Assembly: GCA_044445965.1 (NCBI GenBank)
Contig: JBIOEJ010000038.1
Span: forward strand, 1-43,025
Direction of reading: 5' to 3'
DNA from: GAS188 sp044445965
GTDB lineage: Bacteria > Pseudomonadota > Alphaproteobacteria > Rhizobiales > Beijerinckiaceae
Length of the DNA stretch: 43,025 nucleotides
The position numbers and the translations under genes were made by a program. Below the pieces are notes generated by a model that did no database searches, was not told where the DNA came from, and saw only the letters and a list, made by a program, of their open reading frames with translations. Shown here in pieces: positions 22,810-31,719 of this stretch. Position 1 is the stretch's first letter. Each line of letters starts with the position of its first letter.

Positions 22810-23577
22810 TCACGGCCGGCGACGCAGGAAATCGAGCACGCCTTGCTTGTGGACTTTGTCGCCGACGGCGCGATTATGGTCGCGGCCGGGGATTTCGAGG
22901 AGCTCGGCGCCCGGGATCAGGCGCGCGAGGTCACGGTAATCGCGCGCCAATTGGTCCTTGGTGCCGGCCGCCACCAGCAACGGCACCCGGATGGCGGCCG
23001 CCCGCTGCACCGTCAGCAGCTGGTGCGTGCCGCGCATGCAGGCCGCAAGCGCTTCGAGGTCGCTGTTGGTCTGCTCCGCGAAGGCGCGGAAGCTTCTCTG
23101 CTGGGGGTCGGTGACGGCGTCGAGCGACGGCGCCTCCAGCGCGGCAGCGATGGCGAGATAGTTGGGATCGCTCTTCACGAGCCGCATGCCGAGCCCGCCC
23201 AACATCGCGGAGCGCAAGCGGCCCGGATGATCGGCCGCCAGGAAGCTCGTGATGCGCGCGCCCATCGAATAGCCCATCACATCGGCCGTCCGGATCCCGA
23301 GATGATCCATCAGATCGAGCACATCGCCAGCCATGTCGATCAGCGAATAGGCCTCGGGATCATGAAATTTCTGCGATTGCCCGTGGCCGCGATTGTCGAG
23401 CGCGACCACGCGGCGCCCGTCGCGCGAAAGCGTCTGCGTCCACAGCGTATCGCCCCAGTTGACGGCATGGTTCGAGGCAAAGCCGTGCACCAGCACGATC
23501 GGCTCGCCTCGATCGGCGCCCATCGGGGGCAGGTCGACGAAGGCGATCCGCGCGCCGCGCGATTGGAAGAATTGCAT
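22810..23577 (-). CDS. Alpha/beta hydrolase
   Basis: A 255-residue hydrolase fold protein. IVLVHGFASN is the oxyanion-hole HG motif, VVALDNRGHGQS the strand after it, and VMGYSMGARI holds the nucleophile Ser (GxSxG). The acid is probably the Asp in AAGTKDQLA and the His is in IPGRDHNRAV. Closest in style to 3-oxoadipate enol-lactonase-like esterases, but no substrate can be named. The ATG at 23577 has AAGGA seven bases upstream. It precedes cysE in the same direction by 98 bases. Confidence 0.85.
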   Translation of the reverse strand: MQFFQSRGARIAFVDLPPMGADRGEPIVLVHGFASNHAVNWGDTLWTQTLSRDGRRVVALDNRGHGQSQKFHDPEAYSLIDMAGDVLDLMDHLGIRTADVMGYSMGARITSFLAADHPGRLRSAMLGGLGMRLVKSDPNYLAIAAALEAPSLDAVTDPQQRSFRAFAEQTNSDLEALAACMRGTHQLLTVQRAAAIRVPLLVAAGTKDQLARDYRDLARLIPGAELLEIPGRDHNRAVGDKVHKQGVLDFLRRRP

Positions 23578-23630
23578 CTGCGTTCCTTCGGAAGGCCGCG
23601 GCCGCGACGCGCACCGCCAAGCTGCCATGG

Positions 23631-23686
23631 CAAGCCTCTCGCAGCCAAGCCTCCGCAGCCAAGCCTCCGCAGCCAAGCCTAGCCAG
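23631..23686. repeat. 14-bp tandem repeat
   Basis: The unit CAAGCCTCCGCAGC occurs twice exactly, flanked by an imperfect copy on each side (CAAGCCTCTCGCAGC and CAAGCCTAGC). It lies in the short divergent gap between the hydrolase and the zinc-finger gene, just upstream of the hydrolase start. Being 14 bp it would shift any frame read through it. Confidence 0.8.
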
Positions 23687-23738
23687 CCTGCGCCCAAGAG
23701 GGTAGATCGCTCGAAGATGCCAGTCTGGAAGGCTCGAC

Positions 23739-23996
23739 ATGGCCCATAATGCGATACCCCATTTCCACAACGACGCCGGCGCCCGCGTCATCGCCATACC
23801 GGCGAAGAAGCTGATGTGCATCGGCGCGAAGCCGCCGCTCGACCATCCCCATGTCTTCCTCGACATGGGCGGCGGCGATGAGATCATCTGCCCCTATTGC
23901 TCGACACTTTATCGCTATCGGGCGGACCTGCACGGGCAAGACAGCGATCCCCCCGGCTGCGCCTGGACGCCCGATCCCGAAGACGCGATGGCGTGA
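23739..23996 (+). CDS. zf-CHCC zinc-finger protein
   Basis: An 85-residue protein of the zf-CHCC family (PF10276), related to the NDUFS6 accessory subunit of complex I. The core DHPHVFLDMGGGDEIICPYCSTLYRY shows the conserved His and CxxC that bind zinc; the first Cys of the motif would be in KKLMCIGAKPPLDHP. In alphaproteobacteria it is often near a FAD-dependent monooxygenase, as here: the stop overlaps the GTG start of the next gene (GTGA). Confidence 0.88.
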   Translation: MAHNAIPHFHNDAGARVIAIPAKKLMCIGAKPPLDHPHVFLDMGGGDEIICPYCSTLYRYRADLHGQDSDPPGCAWTPDPEDAMA

Positions 23997-25201
23997 GCCA
24001 GGCCCCTATCGCGATCGTCGGTGCGGGCATAGGCGGCCTTGCCGCGGCGCTGTTCCTGTCGCGCAAAGGCTTTCCGGTCACGCTGGTCGAGAAGCGCCTG
24101 AACGTCGAGGAGGAAGGCGCGGGGCTGCAGCTCTCTCCCAATGCGAGCCGAATCCTCCTTGATGCCGGGCTCGGCCCAGCCTTGGCGCTGCGTGCCGGCG
24201 CGCCGGAGCGCATCCGCATCCTTAGCGCCATGGATGCGCGCGAGGTCGCCGCGATTCCGCTCGGACATCAGGCGAAAGAGCGCTATGGCGCGCCCTATCT
24301 CGTTATCCACCGCGCCGATCTCGCGGGTCTCCTGCGCGATGCCGTGCGCGGCGAGCCGCGCATCGAGCTGCTCCATGGCCGCGAGGCGGTGAGTTGCGTC
24401 GAAGGCGCCGACTGCGTCAGGCTCGCCTTGCGGGGGGAAAACGGGTCGAGCCTCGAATTCGAGGCTTCGGCCGTCATCGCGGCGGACGGCCTATGGGGAA
24501 GGCTCGCCGGCGCCGGCGAGCCTCCCCGCTTCTGCGGCTTCGCGGCATGGCGCGCTCTCACGCCGGTCGCCGGCGCACCCGCTTTCGCGAGGGCGAACGA
24601 GGTGGGACTCTGGCTCGGCCGGCACGCGCATCTCGTCCACTATCCGGTCAGGGGCGGGGAAGCCGTCAATATCGTCGCCGTGATCAAGGAGAGACATGCG
24701 CAAGAAGGCTGGTCGCGCCCTGGCGACGCCTGCCTCATACGATCGGCCTTCGCCGATTGGAGCGAAGCGGCCCGCGATCTCATCGCCTCGGCGCCCGGTT
24801 GGCGCAGCTGGTCGCTCTTCGATCGCAAGCCTCGGCGAGGCTGGGGCTCAGGCCTCGCGACGCTTCTCGGAGACGCCGCCCATCCCATGTTGCCCTTCCT
24901 CGCCCAGGGCGCGGCCATGGCGATCGAGGATGCGGCGGTGCTGGCGTTGGCGCTTGCTCCGTTTGCGGCTGCGGGCTCATCGCGCGACCGCGCGACCGCA
25001 TTGCGCATTTATGAGCAGGCCCGCCGCGCCCGCACGGCTCGGGCGCAGGGCGAGGCGCGGCGCAACCTCTTCGCCTATCACGCGCCATGGCCCTTCGCCG
25101 CAGCGCGCGACCTCGTCTTGTCGGGGGCTTCGGGCGAATCCCTTTTGGCGCGCTATGACTGGCTCTACGGCTGGCGGGCCGACGCCGCACGCCAAAAATG
25201 A
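23993..25201 (+). CDS. FAD-dependent monooxygenase (salicylate hydroxylase/UbiH type)
   Basis: A 402-residue group A flavin monooxygenase. The dinucleotide motif is IAIVGAGIGGLAAALFL at the N-terminus, followed by LVEKRLNVEEEGAGLQLSPNA; the DG motif is VIAADGLWGRL and the GD motif LLGDAAHPMLPFLAQGAAMAIEDA. It uses NAD(P)H and O2 to hydroxylate an aromatic or quinone-like ring; the substrate is not deducible. The GTG start overlaps the preceding stop by 4 bases, so it is coupled to the zf-CHCC gene. Frame-open sequence upstream of 23993 is not part of it. Confidence 0.9.
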   Translation: MSQAPIAIVGAGIGGLAAALFLSRKGFPVTLVEKRLNVEEEGAGLQLSPNASRILLDAGLGPALALRAGAPERIRILSAMDAREVAAIPLGHQAKERYGAPYLVIHRADLAGLLRDAVRGEPRIELLHGREAVSCVEGADCVRLALRGENGSSLEFEASAVIAADGLWGRLAGAGEPPRFCGFAAWRALTPVAGAPAFARANEVGLWLGRHAHLVHYPVRGGEAVNIVAVIKERHAQEGWSRPGDACLIRSAFADWSEAARDLIASAPGWRSWSLFDRKPRRGWGSGLATLLGDAAHPMLPFLAQGAAMAIEDAAVLALALAPFAAAGSSRDRATALRIYEQARRARTARAQGEARRNLFAYHAPWPFAAARDLVLSGASGESLLARYDWLYGWRADAARQK

Positions 25202-25470
25202 CGGCGTCGCGTCTCGACCATCTGCAATAGCGAACGTGGCGCCCTCACGCCAACGACGTGAAATATAGAGGTATTTCTGGCCCACATGACCGCAGCGGTC
25301 GAGGTGCCAGCGCGAGCAGCGTTTGCGTACACAGCCTGCGCGGGCCGGGTTCCGCCGGAACGAATCAATCCCCATATTCGTTATGTCGGACACGCGGCGG
25401 AGCTTGCCGCCGCAGGTCAGCTTTTGAAGGGCTTTCACGGCTGAAAGCTACGCCTCGCATGGAGGATGTC

Positions 25471-25779
25471 ATGGGTACAGGATTGAAAAGGACCGTTGGC
25501 GCCGGTCTCGCCGGCTTGCTTCTGATGGGTTCAATAACGGTGGCCAGCACGCCGGCATCGGCCGCCTGGCACAGATACGGCTACCACCACTACTGGCATC
25601 ACGGTTACTATTGGGGCCATCGGCGCTATTACGGCTATGGCCCAGGGCCGGCCATAGTGGGCGGGGTCATCGGCGCACTCGCGGCCGGCGCGCTCGCGGC
25701 CCCCTATTACTACGGACCCCCGCGCTACTATTACTACGGCCCATACTACGGCCCCGGCCCATACTACTACGGGTGGTAA
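25471..25779 (+). CDS. Small exported Gly/Tyr/His-rich protein
   Basis: A 102-residue protein with a clear signal peptide (about residues 1-35, ending PASA-A). The mature part is WHRYGYHHYWHHGYYWGH, then a short Gly/Ala hydrophobic stretch (GGVIGALAAGALAA) and a Tyr-Gly-Pro-rich tail. It is of the same style as the partial protein at 1-174. The ATG at 25471 is preferred over 25459 because GGAGG lies five bases before it. The roughly 270 bases upstream hold nothing I can name beyond a small GCTTTC/GAAAGC hairpin near 25431. Function is unknown. Confidence 0.75.
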   Translation: MGTGLKRTVGAGLAGLLLMGSITVASTPASAAWHRYGYHHYWHHGYYWGHRRYYGYGPGPAIVGGVIGALAAGALAAPYYYGPPRYYYYGPYYGPGPYYYGW

Positions 25780-25785
25780 AAGGTC

Positions 25786-25830
25786 TGGTGCTGGGAGAGG
25801 GGGATCGAACCCTCACTTTGTCTGACCAAG
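25786..25830 (-). pseudogene. tRNA-Thr(GGT) 3' fragment, possible att site
   Basis: On the minus strand GAGGGTTCGATCCCCCTC-TCCCAGCACCA repeats the T-arm, acceptor strand and CCA of the intact tRNA-Thr at 31589-31663, with one substitution and one extra base over about 29 bases. The upstream CTTGGT matches the anticodon loop, after which likeness fades. No D-arm or 5' acceptor strand is present, so it cannot be a working tRNA. It is in the same orientation as the intact gene, as expected for the two ends of an element integrated in a tRNA 3' end. Confidence 0.65.
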
Positions 25831-25893
25831 AAGGCTGCGCTATCGGGCATCGCCGTTGACGATGCAACGCTTACGCCTCGCGCGCAGCCTTCT
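25829..25893. repeat. Nested inverted repeat at the left edge of the tRNA-flanked cassette
   Basis: AGAAGGCTGCGC (25829-25840) and GCGCAGCCTTCT (25882-25893) are perfect 12-base arms. Between them GCATCG (25847-25852) pairs with CGATGC (25860-25865). It sits between the tRNA fragment and the 3' end of the histidine kinase gene. It may terminate the kinase transcript, although no T run follows, or be a recombination-related structure. Confidence 0.55.
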
Positions 25894-25943
25894 GCCTCGA
25901 TTCCCCATTGAACCATGCGCCGCCGGCGCACGCTTGCCGCAGG

Positions 25944-28648
25944 TCAGGCGACCTGCATTTCAAGTTGCGCGCGAACGTCCGCAAGCTGCGCTTCGAGCGC
26001 TTCGACATCCTCAGGCGAGGCGAGACGCCCTTCGACTCTTGCAGCCTGTTCTATTTCGGCCATCTTTTCGGCGATGCCGCGCGCTCCGACATTGAAGCTC
26101 ATGGACTTCAACGCGTGTGCGGCGCGCCCCAGCCTGTCGACGCTGTTCGCGCGGATGGCTTCAGCCAATTCCACCACTCGCTCGGCCGACTCGGTGCAAT
26201 AGAGGCGGATTATCCGGTTGACGATCTTCGGCGAACCCGATGCCATCCGGCGGAGCTCCTCGAGGGCGGAGCGATCCAGCAGCGACGTGGACTCGATCCG
26301 CGCATCGCGCAAAGCGACCGGCTTGGCAGACAAGGTGGCATCCTTGCCGCGGGCGTTGAGGCGAATGCAGTCGACGAGCCCTGCAAGTGTAAACGGCTTG
26401 TGCAACACGCCGTCCATTCCGGCCTCGCGCCAGGCGTCGGCAGCCGTTCCAATGACATGGGCGGTCAGGGCGACAATGGGTGTGCGGGCGCGGCCTGCGG
26501 CCTGCTCGCGAGCGCGGATCAGGCGCGTCGCATCGAAACCATCGAGCCCGGGCATCGAGCCGTCCATCAGGACCAGGTCATAGTGCGACTCCAGCACCGC
26601 CTCGACCGCCCGCGAGCCGTTATCCGCAAGCTCAGGCGCGACGCCGAGCTTATGCAGCGCGGCTTGTGCCACCTCGCGATTGACCTCGCTATCATCGACG
26701 ACGAGTACCCGCAGTCCTACAAAGCGAGCCGCGGACGGCCGGGAGCCCACCAGGTCGTCATGTGCCCCGCGAACGGTCCTCCCGTCGCGGAGGCATTCGA
26801 TGATCTCCGCCAGATCCGCGCGCAGCAACGGCCAGGAAAGGGCGGCATCGGCAATCCCAGCCCCGATTGCTTCGCGGCCATCCTCATCAGGGCGGGTCAG
26901 CAGGACGACCACGCCGTCTGGCGCGACAGGGAGCCGGTCGTCTCCGGCCAGCCGATCGGCGGTCGCAAGAACAAACGCGGCGCCTTTGGCCTTCCTGGCT
27001 AGGGTTTCGGCGAGGCAAGGCTCGACATCGAATCCGGCCTCTTCCAGATAGGCGGTTGCCGCGGCCGCAGTCTGCTGTCCCTCGATGCACAGGACGGCTC
27101 GGGGCCGTTCGTTCGATGTCTCGGCAAGCCGCGGCCACGACCCCAGACTATCGGCCGGAGCGGTGGGAACGGTGAAATAGAAGGTCGTGCCGATGCCGAC
27201 CGTACTCTCTACCTTCAGTTCGCCGCCCATGGCCGCGACCAGCTTTCGTGCGATAGCAAGGCCAAGACCCGTGCCGCCAAACTGGCGTGTGGTCGACTGG
27301 TCAGCCTGCGAGAATGCTTCAAATATGGCGCCTAGTTTGTCGGCGGCAATTCCGATGCCGGTATCGACGACGCTGAAGCGCAATGGCGTGCAGCGCCCGC
27401 TTCGATCGACACGACAACCGAGACCCCGCCCCGCTGAGTGAACTTCAACGCGTTGTTGACGAGATTGCCCAGCACCTGCCCAATGCGAACCGGATCGGCG
27501 GTGACGCAAGCCCCCTTGGGCAGGTCGACCCGTGCGCAGAGATCGAGTCCTTTCGATTGGGCCCTGTCGGCGAAAAGCCGAAGGACGGTATCCACGGCTT
27601 CCGCTGCATCCACGTCTAGCCGCTCGACCTCCAGCCTGCCGGCCTCGATTTTCGAAAAATCGAGAATATCGTTGATAATCGCCAAAAGGCTCTCGCCCGA
27701 ACGGGCGATCACCTGTGCTTGACGTTGTGCCCGCTTGGGCAGATCCGTCGAGGCCAGCAGCTCCGCCATGACCAGTACGCCGTTCATGGGGGTACGAATT
27801 TCATGGCTCATAGTGGCGAGGAAGTCTGACTTCGCTCGATTGGCCGACACGGCCTCCGCAGCGGCGCGGCTATAGTCCTTGGTGCGTTCCGCGACGTCTT
27901 GCTCCAATCGTTCACGATGCCGGGCAAGCCGATCGTCACGCTCGCGGATATCGGCGATCATGGCATTGAATCCCTCGACCATCACGCCGACCTCATCATT
28001 CGTCCGGGCGGGCATCGCGATCGAGTAATCGTGGTCGCGCTTGACGCGCGACATCGCGGCGGTCAATGCCCGCAGGGGGTCAGTGATGCCGCCTTGCAAT
28101 CGCAGCACGAGGCCCAGCGACAAAATGAGCGCGATCAGCGCCCCCGCACCCGTGACGCCGATGGCGGACCAGATGCGCGCCGGCAGGTCCCGCGTGTCCG
28201 TAATGAGGCGTAGCGCACCGACCCGGGCCCCGGAGTAAATGACCGGCACGATGATCTCGATCGAGCGGCCGCCCAGCATGGCGCCAAGCGAAAGGGGCGC
28301 GCCACCGGCTTGGATCACCAGATCGTCGGCGAGCTGTTCGGTTGCGCCGACCTCAGCCAGAGACTTCCCGTCAGCCGTCTCGATGGCGGCGAAGCTTACT
28401 CCGTCGATTCGGCCAACCGACCGGATCGCCTGGTAGGCGGAATCCACGTCACGCTCCGCCGTAGCGCGTGCGGCGGCCGCCGCGATCACCTCGGCTGTAG
28501 AGACCAGCGTGTCGCGCTTGGCGACCGCATAGCGCGACATCTCCTGCCAGACCGAAAGGCCGAGCCCGATCATCTGGGCGAGCGTGATGGAGGCGACCAC
28601 CAGCAGGACGAGCTTGGCGCGGATCGAAATGGAGCGCTTGGCGATCAT
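25944..28648 (-). pseudogene. Hybrid sensor histidine kinase, BarA-like, interrupted by a frameshift
   Basis: Domains in order from the start near 28648: membrane helix (residues 11-33), periplasmic sensor part, second helix (about 162-184), HAMP, HisKA with FLATMSHEIRTPMNG (His about 282), HATPase with NLVNNALKFT, VVDTGIGI, FEAFSQAD and GGTGLGLAI, a receiver with VLVVDDSEVNREV and Asp in LVLMDGSMPG, and a C-terminal HPt with AHALKSMS. The frame changes near 27383-27385, inside the HATPase: adding one base there would join ARH to LRFSVVDTG. All catalytic motifs are otherwise intact, so the shift is recent or a sequencing error. An ATG at 28717 is an alternative start. It is divergent from a single-domain response regulator, its likely partner. 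Confidence 0.82.
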
Positions 28649-28804
28649 GCCCCGAGCATTGCCAAATTTGGTTAATCTCGAGCAAACATGGCCCCGAGAA
28701 TTTCTTATCCAATTCAATGTCCTGTTTAAGCTCTTCTGTCATGATGGCGTCGCCTGATAACCTCCATGAATTATGATTCATCCAAATAAATGTGATGTTC
28801 GAAC

Positions 28805-29257
28805 ATGTTAGGCCCAAGTCATCGGACCCGCTTCACTTTCGTCCTTGACGCCGAGATAAACATTCTTGCCGTGGATGATGACCCCATCCAGCGCGAATTC
28901 TGCGCAGTTTATCTGTCGACACCGACAGCCAAGGTAACGACAGTTGAATCAGCCGAGGCGGGACTTGCGCTGCTGGAAACTCAGCGCTTCGACATGGCGC
29001 TGATCGATGTGGAAATGCCAGGCATGAACGGCATCGACATGGTGCGCAGGATACGCGCTGAAGCCCGGTTCGACGACATGCCGATCATGGTCGTAACGGG
29101 CCGGGAAGATCTAGTCTCCATCGATCTCGCCTACGATGCCGGAGCGACGGCCTTCATGTGCAAGCCCGTCAACTGGCGCCTGCTCAGCCACCAAGTAAAG
29201 TACCTGATGCGCGCACATGCGGCGCTGCGGCGAGCGGAGGCCACGGTTGGCGTGTAA
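28805..29257 (+). CDS. Single-domain response regulator
   Basis: A 150-residue protein that is a receiver domain and little else: INILAVDDDPIQREF (acidic pocket), LIDVEMPGMNG (phosphorylated Asp), MVVTGRED (Thr) and FMCKPVNW (Lys). It has no output domain, so it should signal by protein contact or pass phosphate on. The start lies about 157 bases from the kinase start in the other direction; an ATGAAT-TATG-ATTCAT palindrome at 28766-28781 lies between them and could be an operator. The TadG-like gene follows after 25 bases. Confidence 0.88.
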   Translation: MLGPSHRTRFTFVLDAEINILAVDDDPIQREFCAVYLSTPTAKVTTVESAEAGLALLETQRFDMALIDVEMPGMNGIDMVRRIRAEARFDDMPIMVVTGREDLVSIDLAYDAGATAFMCKPVNWRLLSHQVKYLMRAHAALRRAEATVGV

Positions 29258-29282
29258 GGGAATTCACGCATTCGCCGCCCGA

Positions 29283-30506
29283 ATGCTGCGCGAACAGCGC
29301 GGCAATACAGCGCTGTTGTTCGCGTTGTTGTTACCCGTGATGGTGGGTTTCGCCGGAGTGGCGATCGACTATACGAATGCCGTCTCGCAGCGCTCGAAGT
29401 TGCAGGGGATTGCCGACGCGTCGGCGCTGGCGGCCGCGCGCGAGTTCCGGCTTGGCAATGCCAATCCTGCCACGATCGCCCTGGTCGCGGCCAATTTTGC
29501 GCGCGCCGAGCTCACCGGCCGGAATTTGAGCGCGACGGTCGCACCCTCCACCGATACGACCAACAAGACCGTCACCGTCCGATTGGCGGCGTCGGTGCCC
29601 AGCTTCTTCAAGAGGTTTACCGGGGTTGCTGCGACCAGCATCAGCGTGTCGGCGACGGCCAGGATGGTCGGCGGCGCGCCCATTTGTGTCATCGGCTTGG
29701 ACACGAATGCCAATTCTACGGTTTTGCTCGACAAGAATGCCAGGCTTCAGGCACCCAACTGTTCCGTCTATTCCAACTCGCAAGAGCCGAACGGGCTCAT
29801 GGCGAAGCATAACGCCACGATGGCGGCTGCCTTCATCTGCTCGGCGGGCGGCAAGAGCAGTCCAGGACCCGGCAGCTTCACGCCAACACCGCAGACCGAC
29901 TGTCCGGTGCTGCCGGACCCGCTTCTCTCGCGTCCCTTGCCGGTGGCGGGCGCCTGCACCCAGACGGCGACGGTCGTGAACGGCGGCATGTTGAGCCTGA
30001 CACCTGGCACTTATTGCAACGGGTTGACGCTGACCAACAATGCCACTGTCACGATGTCCCCCGGCGTCTACGTCTTCAAGGACGGGCCACTCCTGGTGAC
30101 AGGCGGCGCGTCACTGAGCGGCTCGCACGTCAATCTGCACTTCAGCGGCAGCGACGCGGTGTTCAATTTGGATTCGGCGTCATCGATTTCCTTGACCGCG
30201 CCAGTCTCAGGCAACATGGCCGGCATCCTGATTTCGGAGGACCGGAATTCTCCTGTCGGGCAACAACACCAGATTCTGAGCAATGACGCGCGGACTTTGC
30301 TGGGCACGATCTATCTGCCCCAGGGTCTTCTTTATGTCGGCGCCAATAATCCAGTGGCCGACCAATCGGCTTACACCATCGTGGTGGTTCGGCAGTTCTC
30401 GCTCTCCGAAGGGCCGACCATGATTCTCAACACCAATTATGGCGGGACCAACATTCCCGTACCGAGCGGCGTCGGTCCGAATGACAGTACGATCCTCACG
30501 CAATAG
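29283..30506 (+). CDS. TadG-like surface protein with beta-helix-like C-terminal part
   Basis: About 407 residues. The start LREQRGNTALLFALLLPVMVGFAGVAIDYTNAV is the Tad domain typical of TadE/TadG pseudopilins: a polar head with GN, one membrane helix, then the D-Y/N motif; SKLQGIADASALAAAREF follows as usual. After residue 240 come short repeated strands (GMLSLTPGTYCNGLTLTN, ATVTMSPGVYVFKDGPLLV, ASLSGSHVNLHFSG) that look like a parallel beta-helix. Four or more Cys suggest disulphides outside the membrane. Such lone TadG-like proteins without the rest of the Tad machine are common in Hyphomicrobiales; their role is unknown. The ATG at 29283 starts at the natural head; a longer frame exists upstream. 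Confidence 0.8.
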   Translation: MLREQRGNTALLFALLLPVMVGFAGVAIDYTNAVSQRSKLQGIADASALAAAREFRLGNANPATIALVAANFARAELTGRNLSATVAPSTDTTNKTVTVRLAASVPSFFKRFTGVAATSISVSATARMVGGAPICVIGLDTNANSTVLLDKNARLQAPNCSVYSNSQEPNGLMAKHNATMAAAFICSAGGKSSPGPGSFTPTPQTDCPVLPDPLLSRPLPVAGACTQTATVVNGGMLSLTPGTYCNGLTLTNNATVTMSPGVYVFKDGPLLVTGGASLSGSHVNLHFSGSDAVFNLDSASSISLTAPVSGNMAGILISEDRNSPVGQQHQILSNDARTLLGTIYLPQGLLYVGANNPVADQSAYTIVVVRQFSLSEGPTMILNTNYGGTNIPVPSGVGPNDSTILTQ

Positions 30507-30545
30507 GTCCAGCGGATGCTGCGACATGAACCTCGCAACAGGCCC

Positions 30546-30612
30546 TAGTCTCGAGTTCCCGGTCCGATCCAATCGGACATGTGGTCATATCTTCTTGTTT
30601 TGCGGCATCATC
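30546..30612 (-). repeat. Repeat R2, copy d (worn, partial)
   Basis: On the minus strand it contains a stretch like GCCGCAAAACAAGAAG, then GTCCGATTGGATCGGAC and a CTCGAG end near the same distances as in the other R2 copies (compare 36485-36590). The upstream half with the CCCCCGC hairpin is missing. It encodes the last eight residues (MMPQNKKI) and the stop of the EAL gene, in the frame that gives KMRQEQ in other copies. Confidence 0.55.
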
Positions 30613-31412
30613 GACACAGCTTGCGGAACTTGTGCCGCAGTCGCTCCTACGTGTTGAGCCAGCATCCGGCTGATGCCGTCGACACTTAGCGCTGCGGAGA
30701 ACAGGAAGCCCTGCATGTAATGGCAGCCGGCCGCCCGCAGGACCCGGTGCTGCAGTTCGGTTTCCACACCCTCTGCCGTGACCTTGAGGCCGAGTGCGCG
30801 GGCCATAGCGATGATGGCATGCACGATGGCGGCGGACTGAACCAGGTCGACCTTGTCGACAAAGCATCTGTCGATCTTGATCTTGTCGATTGGCATCCGC
30901 AGAAGATAGGACAGGCTCGAGAATCCGGTTCCGAAATCATCGAGTGCGATCTTCACGCCCCGTTTGCGCAGAGCGTGGATGTTGGCGGTCGCCATGTCGA
31001 AATTCTCGATAAACGCGGTCTCGACAATCTCGAGCTCGATCCGCTGTGGCGGCACTCCGATAGCATCCATCAGCGCAAGCACCCGACCGGCAAAGTCGGC
31101 GTTGCGCAACTGAAGGGGCGACACATTGACGCTGACCGAGATCGACGGCCAACGCAGCGCGTCGCGGCAAGCCTGATCAAGCACCCACCAGTCGAGATTA
31201 TCCAGCTCGAGCGTACCGAATTTCGGCAGAAATTCGGACGGCCCCAATACGCCTCGGGACCGATGATTGTGGCGGATCAGGGCCTCGACGCAGACAACGG
31301 TCGTTCCATCGGCCGACATTTGCGGCTGGTAGAATAGAACGAGCTCTGCCGTCCTGATCCTCCCGATCCGTTTCGATTCCGACACTGCGAGCCTCGCGTC
31401 AAAGCTGTGCAT
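30585..31412 (-). CDS. EAL-domain c-di-GMP phosphodiesterase
   Basis: About 275 residues, one EAL domain and no visible sensor domain. The signature residues are in place: VEALIRHN (the EAL motif), SVNVSPLQL (Asn), IELEIVETAF (Glu), ALDDFGTGFSSLSYL (DD), DKIKIDRCFV (Lys) and TAEGVETELQ (Glu). It should therefore be an active enzyme that breaks down c-di-GMP. It faces the TadG-like gene tail to tail and lies beside tRNA-Thr in the cassette. The start is uncertain (ATG 31412 or 31454); neither has a good binding site. Its final residues come from a worn R2 repeat. Confidence 0.87.
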   Translation of the reverse strand: MHSFDARLAVSESKRIGRIRTAELVLFYQPQMSADGTTVVCVEALIRHNHRSRGVLGPSEFLPKFGTLELDNLDWWVLDQACRDALRWPSISVSVNVSPLQLRNADFAGRVLALMDAIGVPPQRIELEIVETAFIENFDMATANIHALRKRGVKIALDDFGTGFSSLSYLLRMPIDKIKIDRCFVDKVDLVQSAAIVHAIIAMARALGLKVTAEGVETELQHRVLRAAGCHYMQGFLFSAALSVDGISRMLAQHVGATAAQVPQAVSMMPQNKKI

Positions 31413-31515
31413 TGATATTTCAACACAACGAGGTTGCGGAGGCGTTAGCGCCAATCGCAGTGGGGCTTGGCCCGGTCACGCGGCTCTCGGATCGAGAGTT
31501 GCAGGACTGGTCATT

Positions 31516-31539
31516 TCCTGTTCCAGTTTCCGAACAGGA
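31516..31539. promoter_or_regulatory. Perfect 8-bp palindrome downstream of tRNA-Thr
   Basis: TCCTGTTC (31516-31523) and GAACAGGA (31532-31539) are separated by eight bases. It lies just past the 3' end of tRNA-Thr and upstream of the EAL gene. It may be part of the tRNA terminator, an operator for the EAL gene, or an integrase arm site. No T run follows on either strand. Confidence 0.4.
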
Positions 31540-31588
31540 TTCCCACGCGGCGGATAGAGAAAATCCTCGATGTGTCAAAGGGTTCGGC

Positions 31589-31663
<75 letters not shown>

Positions 31664-31719
31664 GCGCGAAGATGGTTCGCAGCGATGGCTAGCCCATCGC
31701 CGCACCGCACGCAACCGGA

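Noticed and set aside
23631..23686. 14-bp tandem repeat as iterons of a replication origin
   Set aside because: Only about four units, not adjacent to a replication gene and in a short divergent promoter gap.
25786..25870. A second complete tRNA gene at the left edge of the cassette
   Set aside because: Only the anticodon-loop-to-CCA part can be aligned; no 5' acceptor strand or D-arm pairs with it.
31516..31539. LexA (SOS) box resemblance at the GTTC/GAAC palindrome
   Set aside because: The alphaproteobacterial SOS box is the direct repeat GTTC-N7-GTTC; here the halves are inverted with different spacing.
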